Below, piece by piece: positions 47,687-57,884 of a DNA stretch of 64,000 nucleotides. The notes under the pieces are model-generated. The model made no database searches. It saw only the letters and a list, made by a program, of their open reading frames with translations, and was not told the origin of the DNA. Position 1 is the first letter of the stretch. Every line of letters begins with the position of its first letter. Made by a program: the position numbers and the translations under genes. Source of the DNA: Methanocellales archaeon (GTDB lineage Archaea; Halobacteriota; UBA148); contig JAQUQR010000006.1 in the NCBI GenBank assembly GCA_028715985.1, positions 1 to 64,000 on the forward strand, given 5' to 3'.

Positions 47687-49163
47687 CTATACCACTTCTC
47701 CTGATTATTTCGTGATACTTGTCTTCATCAATCCCACAAATGGATTGAGGTGGACCAAATAAGGCTCCAATCTCTTTCAGGTCGTGAAATGGAATCGGAT
47801 TGGGTAGGTGGCTTATGTGATAGAAAAGCAAAACCGTTGTTGGTTTCTTGGTCAATTCTTCGATTTCAATCCTTGAATATACCGTTCTTTTCCCAACGAT
47901 CTTAATTATCTTATCTGGATCGGTTAACCTCCTGTGGATCGATTCCAATACTCCAAGCGATGTTATTTCGGATTTGTCTTTTGACCTGTAGAAGAGAAGG
48001 ATGTCTCCCTTGTGTGTCTTCGTTATTTTAGAATTTGTGAGATATGCTTTCTTTATCGTATTGCCTTCGATAATGAATTCTCCGCTGTGCTCAGTAATTT
48101 TTGTTTGACGTCCTGTATAATCAGTGAACAATCGGGTGTGATAATTTGGTTGAATTGGAATGATAAATTTTTTTACATTAACGCCATCATAGAAACTTGG
48201 ATAATATTCTTTTACTATCCCGAGGGGTGGTTTATCTTTGATATTCGTAACATCAGCGATTAATTCTTTGAGGAAAATATCCTCTCCTCGTCGATTTACT
48301 GACACTTTTTTAAAACCATATTCGGTTATTAAATGGACTAATCGGTCATCTGGCTCTGTAAAGTGAGTTAAATACATCTCGAAGATGTTGTTCTTGACAG
48401 AATAATCAATGGAGAGCTTGATGAATAATTCGCCAATCTTTTGTCCGACAGTTGTAACGATAAAAAGTGAGATTTTCAATCTCTTTTTTGTAGGTAGTGG
48501 AGGAGTTCCATCTATAGGCTCGTCTTCGATTTTATATATAAGCAGTGCGCCAATTCTATTGTCTTGTCTATAATGTACCCAACACCTACGACCCTCTCGC
48601 GATATCTTTTCAAACCATTTGGGGAATTCCTGGTAGTCCTTTTTCAATGTATCAAAGATCGGATCAGTCAAATCTAAATTATAGACATAATCTTCTTTCA
48701 AGGCTGGAGGAGATATAGGCTTGGACATTTTCACATCATTTTGAAATATTTGAAGTGCATCATCAATTAAGAGAATACGATCGCTAATTCCTATGTCTAT
48801 TGCCTTTCTATGAATTCCCTTATCTTCTGTAATAAGGAAATCGACGGCGTTTTTATACACTGCAAATAGGATACTATTATCAATTCTATCATGATTACTG
48901 ATTTGTTTCACTTTTTGAAGATAGATACTGTCAGTAATTGGGTCTGGTGGGGAATCCAATTGAGAGTATGAGCCTACTTTCGAAAGTATTATCGCTTTCC
49001 TTTTTTCATCGTTATCTTTGTGTAATTCATGGGCCGATAGGGGATGGATTAATATTTCCGTCCTTATCTTCCCCAATATCTGCAGTAGGGTTTGGAGATT
49101 TTTAGGGATGATCTTATCATCTTCTCGATAAATGAAAATGTTTGTATCTAATAAGATCCTCAT
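47664..49163 (-). CDS. PIN-GNAT-PUA-like three-domain protein
   Basis: A 499-residue protein with an unusual arrangement. Residues 1-145 form a PIN nuclease: LLDTNIFIY with first Asp at 5, HELHKD, and acidic residues in HDRIDNSILFAVY and FLITEDKGI. Residues about 165-310 resemble a GNAT acetyltransferase, with VTTVGQKIGELFIKLS as the acetyl-CoA loop and YGFKKVS at the end. Residues 325-499 look like a PUA/EVE-type barrel (GDILLFYRSKD; TTVLLFYHISHL). A nuclease, an acetyltransferase and an RNA-binding fold in one chain plus an overlapping ASCH partner suggest RNA targeting, perhaps toxin-like. Function unknown. Confidence 0.7.
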   Translation of the reverse strand: MRILLDTNIFIYREDDKIIPKNLQTLLQILGKIRTEILIHPLSAHELHKDNDEKRKAIILSKVGSYSQLDSPPDPITDSIYLQKVKQISNHDRIDNSILFAVYKNAVDFLITEDKGIHRKAIDIGISDRILLIDDALQIFQNDVKMSKPISPPALKEDYVYNLDLTDPIFDTLKKDYQEFPKWFEKISREGRRCWVHYRQDNRIGALLIYKIEDEPIDGTPPLPTKKRLKISLFIVTTVGQKIGELFIKLSIDYSVKNNIFEMYLTHFTEPDDRLVHLITEYGFKKVSVNRRGEDIFLKELIADVTNIKDKPPLGIVKEYYPSFYDGVNVKKFIIPIQPNYHTRLFTDYTGRQTKITEHSGEFIIEGNTIKKAYLTNSKITKTHKGDILLFYRSKDKSEITSLGVLESIHRRLTDPDKIIKIVGKRTVYSRIEIEELTKKPTTVLLFYHISHLPNPIPFHDLKEIGALFGPPQSICGIDEDKYHEIIRRSGIDERFTIH

Positions 49164-49213
49164 ATCCCTAGTCCCACCCCATTAAAATCCTTTCAATTTT
49201 TTGGCTCACCCAT

Positions 49214-50038
49214 TTACAACCGAACCGAAATCCCATTCTCCTCCAAATACTGCTTGACTTCACCGATCGTATATTCTTTATAATGGAAAATGGAGGCTGC
49301 GAGCGCAGCAGACACATCAGTGCTTTCAAAAACCTCTTTCATGTGCTTGGGCTCCCCGCATCCACCCGATGCTATCACGGGAATGTTCACGCGGTCGCAA
49401 ACTGCTTTGGTTAACTCTATGTCGAATCCGTCTTTTGTCCCGTCGCGGTCCATGCTCGTGAGCAGTATTTCACCTGCACCCCTTTCCTCTACCTCTTGCG
49501 CCCATTTCAGCGCATCAACGCCAGTGAACTTCTTGCCGCCGTAGAAGGAGCATTCAAACCAGCATTCTCCATCTTCAGTGTCAATGATTTCTCTCTCTTC
49601 ATCTGCTGCTTCATCCGGAAGATAGCGCCTTTTAGCATCTATTGCCACAACGCAGGCCTGACTCCCGAACATTCCTGCAATCTCGTTTACCAGCCTTGGA
49701 TTCTTGATTGCTGCTGTGTTCACCGAGATTTTATCCGCGCCCGCATTGAAAATTCGTTTTGCATCTTCCACGCTGCGAATCCCACCGCCCACTGTGAGCG
49801 GTATGAAAACATTACTCGCCGTTCTCTCGATCACATTCGCCATTGTCTCACGTCGTTCATTCGATGCCGTGATATCGAGGAAAACGAGCTCATCCGCCCC
49901 CTGCCCCCCATATTCCGCCGCTAGCTTCCATGGAATACCCGCATACGTAATCTGTTGAAACTCGATACCTTTAACCACTCTGCCCTCAGGAACGCCCAAG
50001 TCGCAGTCCAAGCATGGAATGATACGCTTTGTTAACAT
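49214..50038 (-). CDS. hisF: Imidazole glycerol phosphate synthase subunit HisF
   Basis: The cyclase subunit of histidine synthesis, which uses ammonia channelled from HisH to make IGP and AICAR. The 274-residue barrel starts [13 protein letters not shown], with the catalytic Asp of CLD and the second Asp in [13 protein letters not shown]. Phosphate-binding [11 protein letters not shown] and [11 protein letters not shown] are present. The frame begins at 50065, but the ATG at 50038 is one base past the hisH stop and starts the family sequence. AICAR links this step to purine synthesis. Confidence 0.94.
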   Translation of the reverse strand: MLTKRIIPCLDCDLGVPEGRVVKGIEFQQITYAGIPWKLAAEYGGQGADELVFLDITASNERRETMANVIERTASNVFIPLTVGGGIRSVEDAKRIFNAGADKISVNTAAIKNPRLVNEIAGMFGSQACVVAIDAKRRYLPDEAADEEREIIDTEDGECWFECSFYGGKKFTGVDALKWAQEVEERGAGEILLTSMDRDGTKDGFDIELTKAVCDRVNIPVIASGGCGEPKHMKEVFESTDVSAALAASIFHYKEYTIGEVKQYLEENGISVRL

Positions 50039-50039
50039 T

Positions 50040-50648
50040 TTATCTTCCTCCACAAATCTCTGCAAAGTTCTCTAAGATGTGCAAACCTCTTTTTGAAGAT
50101 TTCTCAGGATGAAATTGTACGCCGTAGATGTTATTTTTTTGCACAATAGCTGCTAAATATGAGCCATATTCCACTGATGCTACAATATGCTCTTCCTCCT
50201 GAGGTACGCAATAATACGAATGCACGAAGTAAAAATAATCCCCCCCGATAACCCCGTCGAGCAGTTTGGACTGCTTTAGGATATGCAGATTGTTCCAGCC
50301 CATGTGTGGCACTCTCACAGTCTTTGGTAACCGAACCACTTTGCCGGGTATCAGCCCCAATCCCTTCTCTTCACCTTCTTCACTCTCGTCAAAAAATAAT
50401 TGCATTCCTATACATATACCCAGAACAGGCACGCCAGATTCTACAATCTCAATTAATATAGGGGAAAACGGTTTGAAATTTCGTGCACAATCGTCAAATG
50501 CGCCAACACCAGGCACGATAATTCCATCTGCTCCTTCCAGCTTTCCTGTATTATCGGACGAAACGATCATAGGCTTATCGTACACGCGTTTCAACCCATT
50601 GTAAATGCTGAACAGATTCCCTATCCCATAATCAATTATTGCGATCAT
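50040..50648 (-). CDS. hisH: Imidazole glycerol phosphate synthase glutaminase HisH
   Basis: The class I glutamine amidotransferase that feeds ammonia to HisF. The 202-residue protein contains the opening [14 protein letters not shown], nucleophile in [12 protein letters not shown] near residue 83 and the His/Glu pair in [10 protein letters not shown]. It lies one base before hisF, so both subunits are made together. Confidence 0.94.
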   Translation of the reverse strand: MIAIIDYGIGNLFSIYNGLKRVYDKPMIVSSDNTGKLEGADGIIVPGVGAFDDCARNFKPFSPILIEIVESGVPVLGICIGMQLFFDESEEGEEKGLGLIPGKVVRLPKTVRVPHMGWNNLHILKQSKLLDGVIGGDYFYFVHSYYCVPQEEEHIVASVEYGSYLAAIVQKNNIYGVQFHPEKSSKRGLHILENFAEICGGR

Positions 50649-50882
50649 TTCTGTTTTCCTTATCTTTCTCCAAAACTGAATGATGTTTTCATTAAAGTAA
50701 TTGGACTCTTTGCTATAACACAGTTTATTTTCGATCTATTAAAGCAAGCTATCACTCACTTCACCAATGATCCCTTCACCAATGATTCCTGAATCCATTT
50801 TAAGACTACTGGGAAAGTTAAGGAATCTAAATTTTAAGCCAAAACTCTTCGCAAATTTTTCGGATCGATTGGTCTGAATTGG
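50649..50882. other. Intergenic region upstream of hisH
   Basis: No gene is seen between the carA stop and hisH. TTCACCAATGAT occurs twice in tandem at about 50758-50786 (second copy with a C/T change following). TATTTTCGATC-type AT-rich sequence near 50725 could carry the hisH promoter on the minus strand. Confidence 0.35.
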
Positions 50883-51965
50883 TTAACATTTGTTGATTTT
50901 TGTCGCGAGTTCATCAAAGAACCACTTTTCCGTGTCCAACGGTCCTGGGCTCGCTTCCGGGTGGTATTGCACACATTTGACACCAAGATAGGGATTCTCG
51001 AACCCTTCTACCGTGTGATCGTTTGCATTTATCTGCGTTAGCTCTGCTTCCCCTTCCAACGAGTCTTTATCAACTGCAAACCCATGATTCTGGGAGGTTA
51101 TGTACACCCGTCCGCTTTTGAGGTCTTTCACCGGCTGGTTAGCACCCCGATGCCCGAATTTCAGTTTGTATGTATCGCAGCCAAGGGCAAGTGCGATTAT
51201 CTGCAACCCGAGACAAATACCGAAAATTGGAATTTCCCCCACCATTTCCTTGACTATTTTTATCGCATTGCTCCCCTGCTTGGGGTCACCGGGTCCATTG
51301 GATAGTAGCAACGCATCAGGCTCTACCGCTCTTATCTCTGATTCTGTTGCGTTAGATGGGAACACGAAGATGCTCCAATTTCGCTTTTCCAAGTTATTCA
51401 ATATGTTTCTCTTAATACCCAGATCGAGTACTGCAATTCGTTTTGATCCCTCTTTCCCCTTGATATTGTAAGCTTGTTTACAAGTAACTTGTCCAATCAG
51501 GTCGAGTTCTGAGATATCTGGCTGGGTTTTCGCGAGTTCTAAGGCTCTGCTTCCATCTACGTCGTCCCCATTGCATAAACATGCTTTCATTGTGCCATAT
51601 TCTCGTATCTTTCGCGTCAGCATCCTCGTATCGACTTCGCTGATTCCTGGCACCCCCTCCTCTCTCAGGAACGCATCTAAGCTCTGCCTGCTCTTGTAGT
51701 GCGAGTGCAAGTCGCATTTTTCCCGTATCACAAACCCCTCTGCTTTTATTCCGTTGGATTGGAATTTGGCTCCGCTTACTCCGTAATTCCCAACTAGAGG
51801 ATAGGTGAACATCAAGATTTGTCCCTTATATGAAGGGTCAGTTAGCGCTTCTTCGTAGCCAGTAAATGGAGTTGCAAAGACCAGTTCGCCTATTGCTGTC
51901 CCCTCAGCTCCGAATCCCTCGCCTTCCGCTAACGACCCGTCCTCCAGAGCAAGAATTGATTTCAT
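50883..51965 (-). CDS. carA: Carbamoyl phosphate synthase small (glutaminase) subunit
   Basis: Hydrolyses glutamine and passes ammonia to CarB. The 360-residue protein has the N-terminal CPSase domain (LEDGSLAEGEGFGA; FTYPLVGNYGV) and a class I amidotransferase with nucleophile in IFGICLGLQIIALALG near residue 240 and His/Glu in VQYHPEASPGP. I start at ATG 51965, one base beyond the carB stop, with AGGTTG upstream; a TTG four codons earlier is less likely. It feeds pyrimidine (pyrD, pyrK in this window) and arginine synthesis. Confidence 0.95.
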   Translation of the reverse strand: MKSILALEDGSLAEGEGFGAEGTAIGELVFATPFTGYEEALTDPSYKGQILMFTYPLVGNYGVSGAKFQSNGIKAEGFVIREKCDLHSHYKSRQSLDAFLREEGVPGISEVDTRMLTRKIREYGTMKACLCNGDDVDGSRALELAKTQPDISELDLIGQVTCKQAYNIKGKEGSKRIAVLDLGIKRNILNNLEKRNWSIFVFPSNATESEIRAVEPDALLLSNGPGDPKQGSNAIKIVKEMVGEIPIFGICLGLQIIALALGCDTYKLKFGHRGANQPVKDLKSGRVYITSQNHGFAVDKDSLEGEAELTQINANDHTVEGFENPYLGVKCVQYHPEASPGPLDTEKWFFDELATKINKC

Positions 51966-51966
51966 T

Positions 51967-54900
51967 TCAACCTGCAAAATACTCGTTTATGGATTTTACT
52001 TCAATCTCCCCTTGGCTCTCGTTCATTTTTGCAATTGCCGATGCAGCAGCTTTCGCAGCCTGAACCGTTGTTAGATACGGAACACCAAGGTCGATACAAC
52101 CCCTTCGTATTTGATAGCTGTCCTTGGAAGATTGTTTACCCGTCAGTGTATTTATCACTAGGTTCACTGCTTGCGCATGCATCATCTCTAGGACGTTCGG
52201 CGAGCCTTCCTGAATCTTCTTCAATTTTCTCGCCTCAATCCCCCTCTGCCTGAGATAATCCACCGTGCCCTCGGTGCCAACGATGGAGATCCCAACTTTC
52301 TGCAATGTTCGCGCCACTTCCACAATCTTCTCTTTATCCTCATCACACACCGAAATGAACACCGTGCTGTTGCTATCTATTGGCAGTGGGTTATCAGCTG
52401 CTAGCTCAGCTTTGTAAAAGGCCTTATCAAATCTCCCGTTGATGCCCATCACCTCCCCTGTGCTCTTCATCTCTGGTCCGAGGATGGTGTCAACTCCCTT
52501 TAGCTTGGAGAAGGGCAAAACAACTTCCTTTACTGCTACATGTTTCACTTCTCTTTCCATGAAACTCAAATCTCTTAACCGATGCCCCAACATCACCTTA
52601 GCGGCGATCTTTGCGAGAGGTATCCCCTTTGCTTTAGCGACATAGGGTATCGTCCTGCTGGATCGCGGATTCGCTTCTAAGATATAAATCACATCCCCTT
52701 TAATCGCCATCTGGATGTTCAATAACCCTTTTATTTTCAGAGAGAGGGCTACTCTCCTTACATAGTCCTTTATTCTCTCAATCACCTCCTTGGGTAGGGA
52801 TTGGGGTGGAATGACACAGCTGGAATCGCCGGAATGAACCCCCGCCTCCTCAATATGCTCCATAATAGCACCGACCAGGGTATCCTCGCCATCAGAGACC
52901 GCATCGATGTCGACTTCGATAGCTTTTTCCAAGAATTTGTCGATGAGTACTGGTTTCTCCTTAGATACACGAACCGCTTCTTGCGTGTATCTTATCAAAT
53001 CGTGAATGTCGTACACGATCTGCATCGCTCTGCCACCTAACACGTATGAGGGGCGAACGAGCACAGGGAAGCCTATGCGCGATGCGACCTCCTTCGCTTT
53101 CTCTAGGGAGGTTGCATAGCCACTTTCTGCTTGTGGGATGTTCAACTGCAGGAGTAATTTACTGAATCGTTCCCGATCTTCGGCTGCATCGATACGTTCC
53201 GGATCAGTTCCCAAGATGACCGTTTTTGATCCTGTACGTTCCAGTTCCTTCTTTAGTGGAACTGCCAAGTTAACCGATGTTTGCCCACCGAATTGCACCA
53301 TCACGCCCTCATAGTGCTCTTTCTCGATCACGTTCATCACGTCTTCGAGTGTCAAGGGCTCAAAGAAGAGCTTGTCTGAGGTGTCATAGTCGGTGGATAC
53401 CGTTTCTGGATTGTTGTTGATAATGTGAGCCTCAACCCCCTCCTCTTTCAACGCTTTTACGGCATGCACAGTACAGTAATCAAACTCAATCCCCTGCCCT
53501 ATCCTGATAGGTCCAGCTCCGATTATTAGCACCTTTTTTCTGGCAGACGACTTTAATTCACACTCATCCTCGTAGGTCGAATAGAAGTAAGGCGTCTTTG
53601 CTTCGAATTCTGCCGCACATGTATCAACTATTTTGTACGTAGGGAAGATATCCTTCTCTTTTCTGAGATCGGCTATCTCTTCTCTGCTTTTGCCTGTTAG
53701 CTGTGCAATCCGTTCATCAGAGAAGCCCAATCTTTTTGCCTCTCGCAAATTGCCCTCGAGGTCTTTTTGTAACTTCGTCTCAAAGCGCACTATTTTATCG
53801 ATCTTCCTAATGAAGAAAGGGTCGATACAGCTTAGATCCGCTATTTCAGTTAAGCTGAACCCCCTCTTCAATGCTTCATAGATGGCAAATATGCGCTCAT
53901 CAGTTGGCGTTTTTAGGAGGGACTTCAACTCGTCATCGGACCAGTTGTCGAAGCTTTTGTCAATGTCCAGTGACCGTAGCGCTTTTTGCAATGCCTCTTC
54001 AAATGTCCGTCCGATCGCCATCACCTCACCGGTGCTCTTCATTGAGGTTGTCAGGGTTCTATCAGCGCTGGGGAACTTATCAAATGGCCATCGAGGTATC
54101 TTGATCACTACGTAGTCTATGGCTGGCTCGAAGGAAGCAGGCGTCTCCTTCGTTACATCATTTCTTATCTCATCGAGCTGTAGTCCGATTGCTATCTTTG
54201 CTGCCACTCTGGCGATGGGATATCCCGTTGCCTTTGATGCGAGTGCAGAGGACCTCGAAACACGGGGATTGACCTCTATCACTCTGTAAGAGCCCTCTTT
54301 CAATGCGAATTGTATGTTGCAGCCGCCTTCGAGTTTTAACTCGCGTATGATCTTTATGGCAGCGGATCGCAACATTTGGTGCTCCTCATCGGTCAATGTC
54401 TGGGATGGTGTGACAACGATTGACTCCCCGGTATGTATGCCGGTTGGATCCACGTTCTCCATATTACAAATCGTAATGCAGGTATCCTTCGCATCGCGCA
54501 TCACTTCGTATTCGATCTCCTTCCAGCCCAGCACGCTCTCTTCGAGTAGAACCTGACGAATCCTCGATACATGGAGCCCGTAGGAAACGATCTCTCTTAA
54601 CTCCTCTGTCGTCCTTGCTATACCGCCTCCAGTGCCCCCAAGGGTGTACGATGGCCTGACAATGAGTGGTAACCCGAGTTCGGTGGCTACGGCTTCAGCC
54701 TCCTCGATAGAGGTAACGGTGAATCCGCGCGGAACAGGCTCTTCTATGCGTTCCATTGTTTGCTTGAATCGCTCGCGGTCTTCTGCATTGTAAATTGCTT
54801 CCAAGGGTGTGCCCAGCACTTGTACGTTATATTTGGATAGAATGCCTGCTTCTGCCAGCTCTGCTGTTATGTTTAACCCTGTTTGACCACCGAAACCCGC

Positions 54901-55161
54901 TAAAATGCCATCGGGCAGCTCTTTTTCGATAATCTTCGCCACGACATCGGTTATCAATGGCTCGATGTATATCACATCAGCCATCTCGAAATCAGTCATG
55001 ATGGTTGCAGGATTAGAATTGACTAGGACTACTCGAACGCCTTCCTCTCTTAACGCTCTGCAGGCTTGAGAGCCAGAGAAATCAAATTCGGCAGCTTGGC
55101 CTATTTGGATTGGGCCTGATCCGATTAGCAGCACTTTCTTGATACTCTCTGATTTAGGCAT
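51967..55161 (-). CDS. carB: Carbamoyl phosphate synthase large subunit
   Basis: Makes carbamoyl phosphate from bicarbonate, ammonia and two ATP. The 1064-residue protein has the typical duplicated ATP-grasp halves: GSGPIQIGQAAEFDFSG at the start of the first and IGAGPIRIGQGIEFDYC near residue 555 for the second. A C-terminal MGS-like allosteric domain is present (VGTEGTVDYLRQRGIEA). It is complete and precedes carA in a carB-carA order, the reverse of most bacteria. Confidence 0.96.
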   Translation of the reverse strand: MPKSESIKKVLLIGSGPIQIGQAAEFDFSGSQACRALREEGVRVVLVNSNPATIMTDFEMADVIYIEPLITDVVAKIIEKELPDGILAGFGGQTGLNITAELAEAGILSKYNVQVLGTPLEAIYNAEDRERFKQTMERIEEPVPRGFTVTSIEEAEAVATELGLPLIVRPSYTLGGTGGGIARTTEELREIVSYGLHVSRIRQVLLEESVLGWKEIEYEVMRDAKDTCITICNMENVDPTGIHTGESIVVTPSQTLTDEEHQMLRSAAIKIIRELKLEGGCNIQFALKEGSYRVIEVNPRVSRSSALASKATGYPIARVAAKIAIGLQLDEIRNDVTKETPASFEPAIDYVVIKIPRWPFDKFPSADRTLTTSMKSTGEVMAIGRTFEEALQKALRSLDIDKSFDNWSDDELKSLLKTPTDERIFAIYEALKRGFSLTEIADLSCIDPFFIRKIDKIVRFETKLQKDLEGNLREAKRLGFSDERIAQLTGKSREEIADLRKEKDIFPTYKIVDTCAAEFEAKTPYFYSTYEDECELKSSARKKVLIIGAGPIRIGQGIEFDYCTVHAVKALKEEGVEAHIINNNPETVSTDYDTSDKLFFEPLTLEDVMNVIEKEHYEGVMVQFGGQTSVNLAVPLKKELERTGSKTVILGTDPERIDAAEDRERFSKLLLQLNIPQAESGYATSLEKAKEVASRIGFPVLVRPSYVLGGRAMQIVYDIHDLIRYTQEAVRVSKEKPVLIDKFLEKAIEVDIDAVSDGEDTLVGAIMEHIEEAGVHSGDSSCVIPPQSLPKEVIERIKDYVRRVALSLKIKGLLNIQMAIKGDVIYILEANPRSSRTIPYVAKAKGIPLAKIAAKVMLGHRLRDLSFMEREVKHVAVKEVVLPFSKLKGVDTILGPEMKSTGEVMGINGRFDKAFYKAELAADNPLPIDSNSTVFISVCDEDKEKIVEVARTLQKVGISIVGTEGTVDYLRQRGIEARKLKKIQEGSPNVLEMMHAQAVNLVINTLTGKQSSKDSYQIRRGCIDLGVPYLTTVQAAKAAASAIAKMNESQGEIEVKSINEYFAG

Positions 55162-55202
55162 TAGCTCTCCCTTTATTTTGGCTTCCAGTCGGGAATTGTC
55201 AT

Positions 55203-55218
55203 GTCATATATAAAAGTT
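55203..55218 (-). promoter_or_regulatory. TATA box of carB-carA
   Basis: The minus strand reads AACTTTTATATATGAC, a strong archaeal box A 42-57 bases upstream of the carB ATG. The expected start of transcription near 55185 gives a short leader. Its presence indicates that carBA can be transcribed independently of amtB-glnK. Confidence 0.6.
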
Positions 55219-55236
55219 TAAAGGAAAAGAAAAAAC

Positions 55237-55593
<357 letters not shown>

Positions 55594-56796
55594 TTAACTA
55601 TTATACGCCCCCTCTCCATGCTGTGAGAGATCTAAACCTACGTATTCTTCCTCTTCTGTAACCCGTAACCCAATCGTTATGTCTACGATTTTAGCGAGTA
55701 AAAACGTCAGAACGAAAGCGTAGATAATTGCCGCTCCAGCACCAATTATCTGGACAGTGAATTGGCCTATATTCCCGTCAAGTAAACCCGAACATCCACA
55801 TATCAATTCAGTTGCAAATATTCCCGTAGCTAGTGCACCCCATAGCCCGCCAACTCCATGTATCGCCCATGCATCAAGGCTTTCATCAAGCCCTATCTTT
55901 ATTCTGAAAAGCATTGCCTTGTAGCAGATGACCCCTGCGACCAGTCCGATCGCTATGGCGGACATTGGTGTAACAAATCCTGCTGCCGGTGTAATCGCAA
56001 CGAGTCCAGCAATAGCGCCACTCACCATGCCCAATGAGCTTGGCTTTCCTTGCATCCAGTTTGCAGCCATCCCGCCAAGTGCTCCTGCAGCAGCAGAAGT
56101 GTTTGTGACTACCAATGCATTGGCTGCGAGTCCATTTGCAGCTAAGGCACTACCTCCGTTAAAGCCGAACCAACCGAACCAGAGCAAGGCTGCACCTAGG
56201 AGTGTTAGGGGTATGCTATGGGGTTCCATTGCCCCCTCTCCAAACCCGCGTCTTTTGCCGATGACAAGTGCTAAGGCCAAAGCAGAGAAACCCGAGCTTA
56301 TGTGTACGACCGTACCTCCAGCAAAATCCAATGCACCAATTTGAGCAAGCCATCCACCCCCCCAGACCCAATGAGCAAGCGGGTCGTAAACGAGCGTTGT
56401 CCAGAGTAAACCAAAGATCATGAATGCACTCATCCTCACTCGTTCAGCCATTGTACTGGTTAGGATTGCCAGCGTTACTGCAGCAAAAGCGAGTTGGAAT
56501 GCCATGAACGCTAAGTGTGGAATCGTCAAATTTCCGCAGTCCATGCCTACATTCATCAATCCAAGAAATCCAAGGCCGCCTATAACTCCTGCTATGTCAG
56601 AGCCGAAGGATAGGCTGTAGCCTACGAGAACCCACTGAATACTGATTAGCGCAAGAGCCGCAAAAGAAAGGGAAAGCATTGACACCACATTTTTCTTGCG
56701 AACCATCCCACCATAGAACAACCCAACACCGGGTGTCATCAAAACGACTAAGGCTGTCGAGACGAGTATCCACGCCGTATCTCCACTGTCCAGCAT
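55594..56796 (-). CDS. amtB: Ammonium transporter
   Basis: Amt/Rh-family channel of 400 residues with about eleven membrane helices. It carries the family opening [18 protein letters not shown] and the twin pore histidines in [10 protein letters not shown] (about 142) and [16 protein letters not shown] (about 300). The N-terminus has no cleavable signal. GAGGTGAC precedes the ATG. With glnK behind it, it forms the standard uptake-and-gate pair at the upstream end of the nitrogen island. Confidence 0.95.
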   Translation of the reverse strand: MLDSGDTAWILVSTALVVLMTPGVGLFYGGMVRKKNVVSMLSLSFAALALISIQWVLVGYSLSFGSDIAGVIGGLGFLGLMNVGMDCGNLTIPHLAFMAFQLAFAAVTLAILTSTMAERVRMSAFMIFGLLWTTLVYDPLAHWVWGGGWLAQIGALDFAGGTVVHISSGFSALALALVIGKRRGFGEGAMEPHSIPLTLLGAALLWFGWFGFNGGSALAANGLAANALVVTNTSAAAGALGGMAANWMQGKPSSLGMVSGAIAGLVAITPAAGFVTPMSAIAIGLVAGVICYKAMLFRIKIGLDESLDAWAIHGVGGLWGALATGIFATELICGCSGLLDGNIGQFTVQIIGAGAAIIYAFVLTFLLAKIVDITIGLRVTEEEEYVGLDLSQHGEGAYNS

Positions 56797-57059
56797 TTTT
56801 TACGGGTCACCTCTGTTTCATTTTTATCATATTCCTTACAATTTGATTATGAAGAGCTCTTAAAATGCTATTTGAGAAATCAACCTAACAATTAAGAAAA
56901 AATATGATATTTACTGCATCATTCTATTTGTACTTCTTATGTTAACTCTGTCTATACATTAGGACATGGTCTTTTTGGGTTTCATCGATAATGGGAGAAG
57001 CCTTCAATCTTGTAATACGATGATAAAGCTTATTAGCAAGAACTAAATGAATAGTTTAA
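56797..57059. promoter_or_regulatory. Divergent intergenic region upstream of amtB
   Basis: AT-rich, without a gene. On the minus strand ATCATATTTTTTCTT (about 56897-56912) and ATGATAAAAATG nearer the gene could hold the amtB promoter. No GGAA-N6-TTCC NrpR operator was found. On the plus strand TAGTTTAAATGG directly precedes the next ORF. Confidence 0.35.
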
Positions 57060-57071
57060 ATGGAGGTGCTT

Positions 57072-57449
57072 ATGTCATACGATTGGGGGCCACACTATAT
57101 TGTTCCTTCAAGGGGTTTGAAAATCTATTCTGGAAATGTTTTACTGCGAGAATATTTTGATGAGGACTTGCTACAAAAGGAGTTAAAATCTTTGGATATC
57201 CCTGGACCAGTCGTGAAGGTAACCAATCCCTGGTACTATCGCAAGAAGAACACGAATACTTGGATTAAGATTGGTGAGTCAGACGATAAGGAACAGAATT
57301 TCCCCACCAACTGGGATACAACCGATTTAGAAAACGGTCAATATGAGGTAATGGGACTAATGCACGTCTTTGCCAGAAAGGGTATTGATGATATAGTAGC
57401 AATTGCCGGTCAGAATATAGTGGAAGTTACTGTTGAAAATTTTAAATAA
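57072..57449 (+). CDS. Hypothetical protein (125 aa), beta-rich
   Basis: I do not recognise a family. GGAGGTG lies three bases before the ATG at 57072; an ATG at 57060 overlaps this site and is less likely. The product begins SYDWGPHYIVPSRGLKIYSG and looks mostly beta, with VVKVTNPWYYRKKNTNTW and a final VAIAGQNIVEVTVENFK strand pair. No signal peptide. The gene precedes the truncated paralogue fragment by about 100 bases; whether they were one gene cluster with the 27539-type protein is unclear. Confidence 0.5.
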   Translation: MSYDWGPHYIVPSRGLKIYSGNVLLREYFDEDLLQKELKSLDIPGPVVKVTNPWYYRKKNTNTWIKIGESDDKEQNFPTNWDTTDLENGQYEVMGLMHVFARKGIDDIVAIAGQNIVEVTVENFK

Positions 57450-57555
57450 CTGTGATTCTAATGTAGTCCATCGTTTCTGGGTGGATTAGCATATGCCAGT
57501 TGTGGTTGGTCAGGCTTTTGTAACGATGTGATGTGTCCTGTCCAGTTGGCTTTGA

Positions 57556-57849
57556 ACGCCCAAAAGGGATCAGCCTGGTTCCGTTTATGCAATGCTGGGC
57601 AGCAATGCTGAGAGCATGATGGGTGAACAGGTCGAATCCTCAGGTCATTTCAACGTTTTAAAAGTGGAAACGACGCTGAAGGTGCATTTTGTGCACCCTA
57701 GAGTTATTTCAAGTTCTACAACTAAAAATTTACAGAAAATAAATTCCGTCCAAAATGTAAGAACAAATACATGGTTCTTCAAGACAGAAATGGAGTGCTG
57801 TGGTGGGTGTGTGCCGATGCTGGATACTGTGGCAATTGTATGGAAGTAA
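57556..57849 (+). pseudogene. 5'-truncated paralogue of the hypothetical gene at 27539
   Basis: From 57556 the frame encodes TPKRDQPGSVYAMLGSNAE, then GEQVESSGHFNVLKVETTLKVHF. This matches TPKRDQPDSVYALLGNNAE and GEQVEFSGHSNVLKAETTLKVHF of the gene at 27539 at both protein and DNA level across about 150 bases. A TGA at 57553-57555 lies immediately before the match, so the first 145 residues are missing. After the match the frame diverges and seems to be replaced by another coding frame (57726-57884). It is a remnant. Confidence 0.75.
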
Positions 57850-57884
57850 CCGAAGAAGAAATTTTGAGAAATGGTTATACGTGA
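57726..57884 (+). CDS. Small four-cysteine ORF or gene fragment
   Basis: A 52-codon stretch, in a different frame from the pseudogene it overlaps, encodes KFTENKFRPKCKNKYMVLQ and then VLWWVCADAGYCGNCMEV before stopping after RNGYT. Four cysteines spaced C-x18-C-x5-C-x2-C could bind zinc. The frame opens right after a stop and has no obvious Shine-Dalgarno, so it may be the C-terminal end of a broken gene. It is distinctly protein-like, unlike the overlapping frame. Confidence 0.35.
   Translation, partial: KFTENKFRPKCKNKYMVLQDRNGVLWWVCADAGYCGNCMEVTEEEILRNGYT

Noticed and set aside
50649-50882. Possible tRNA gene in the gap between hisH and carA
   Set aside because: No cloverleaf, T-loop (GGTTCGA) or anticodon arm was found on either strand.
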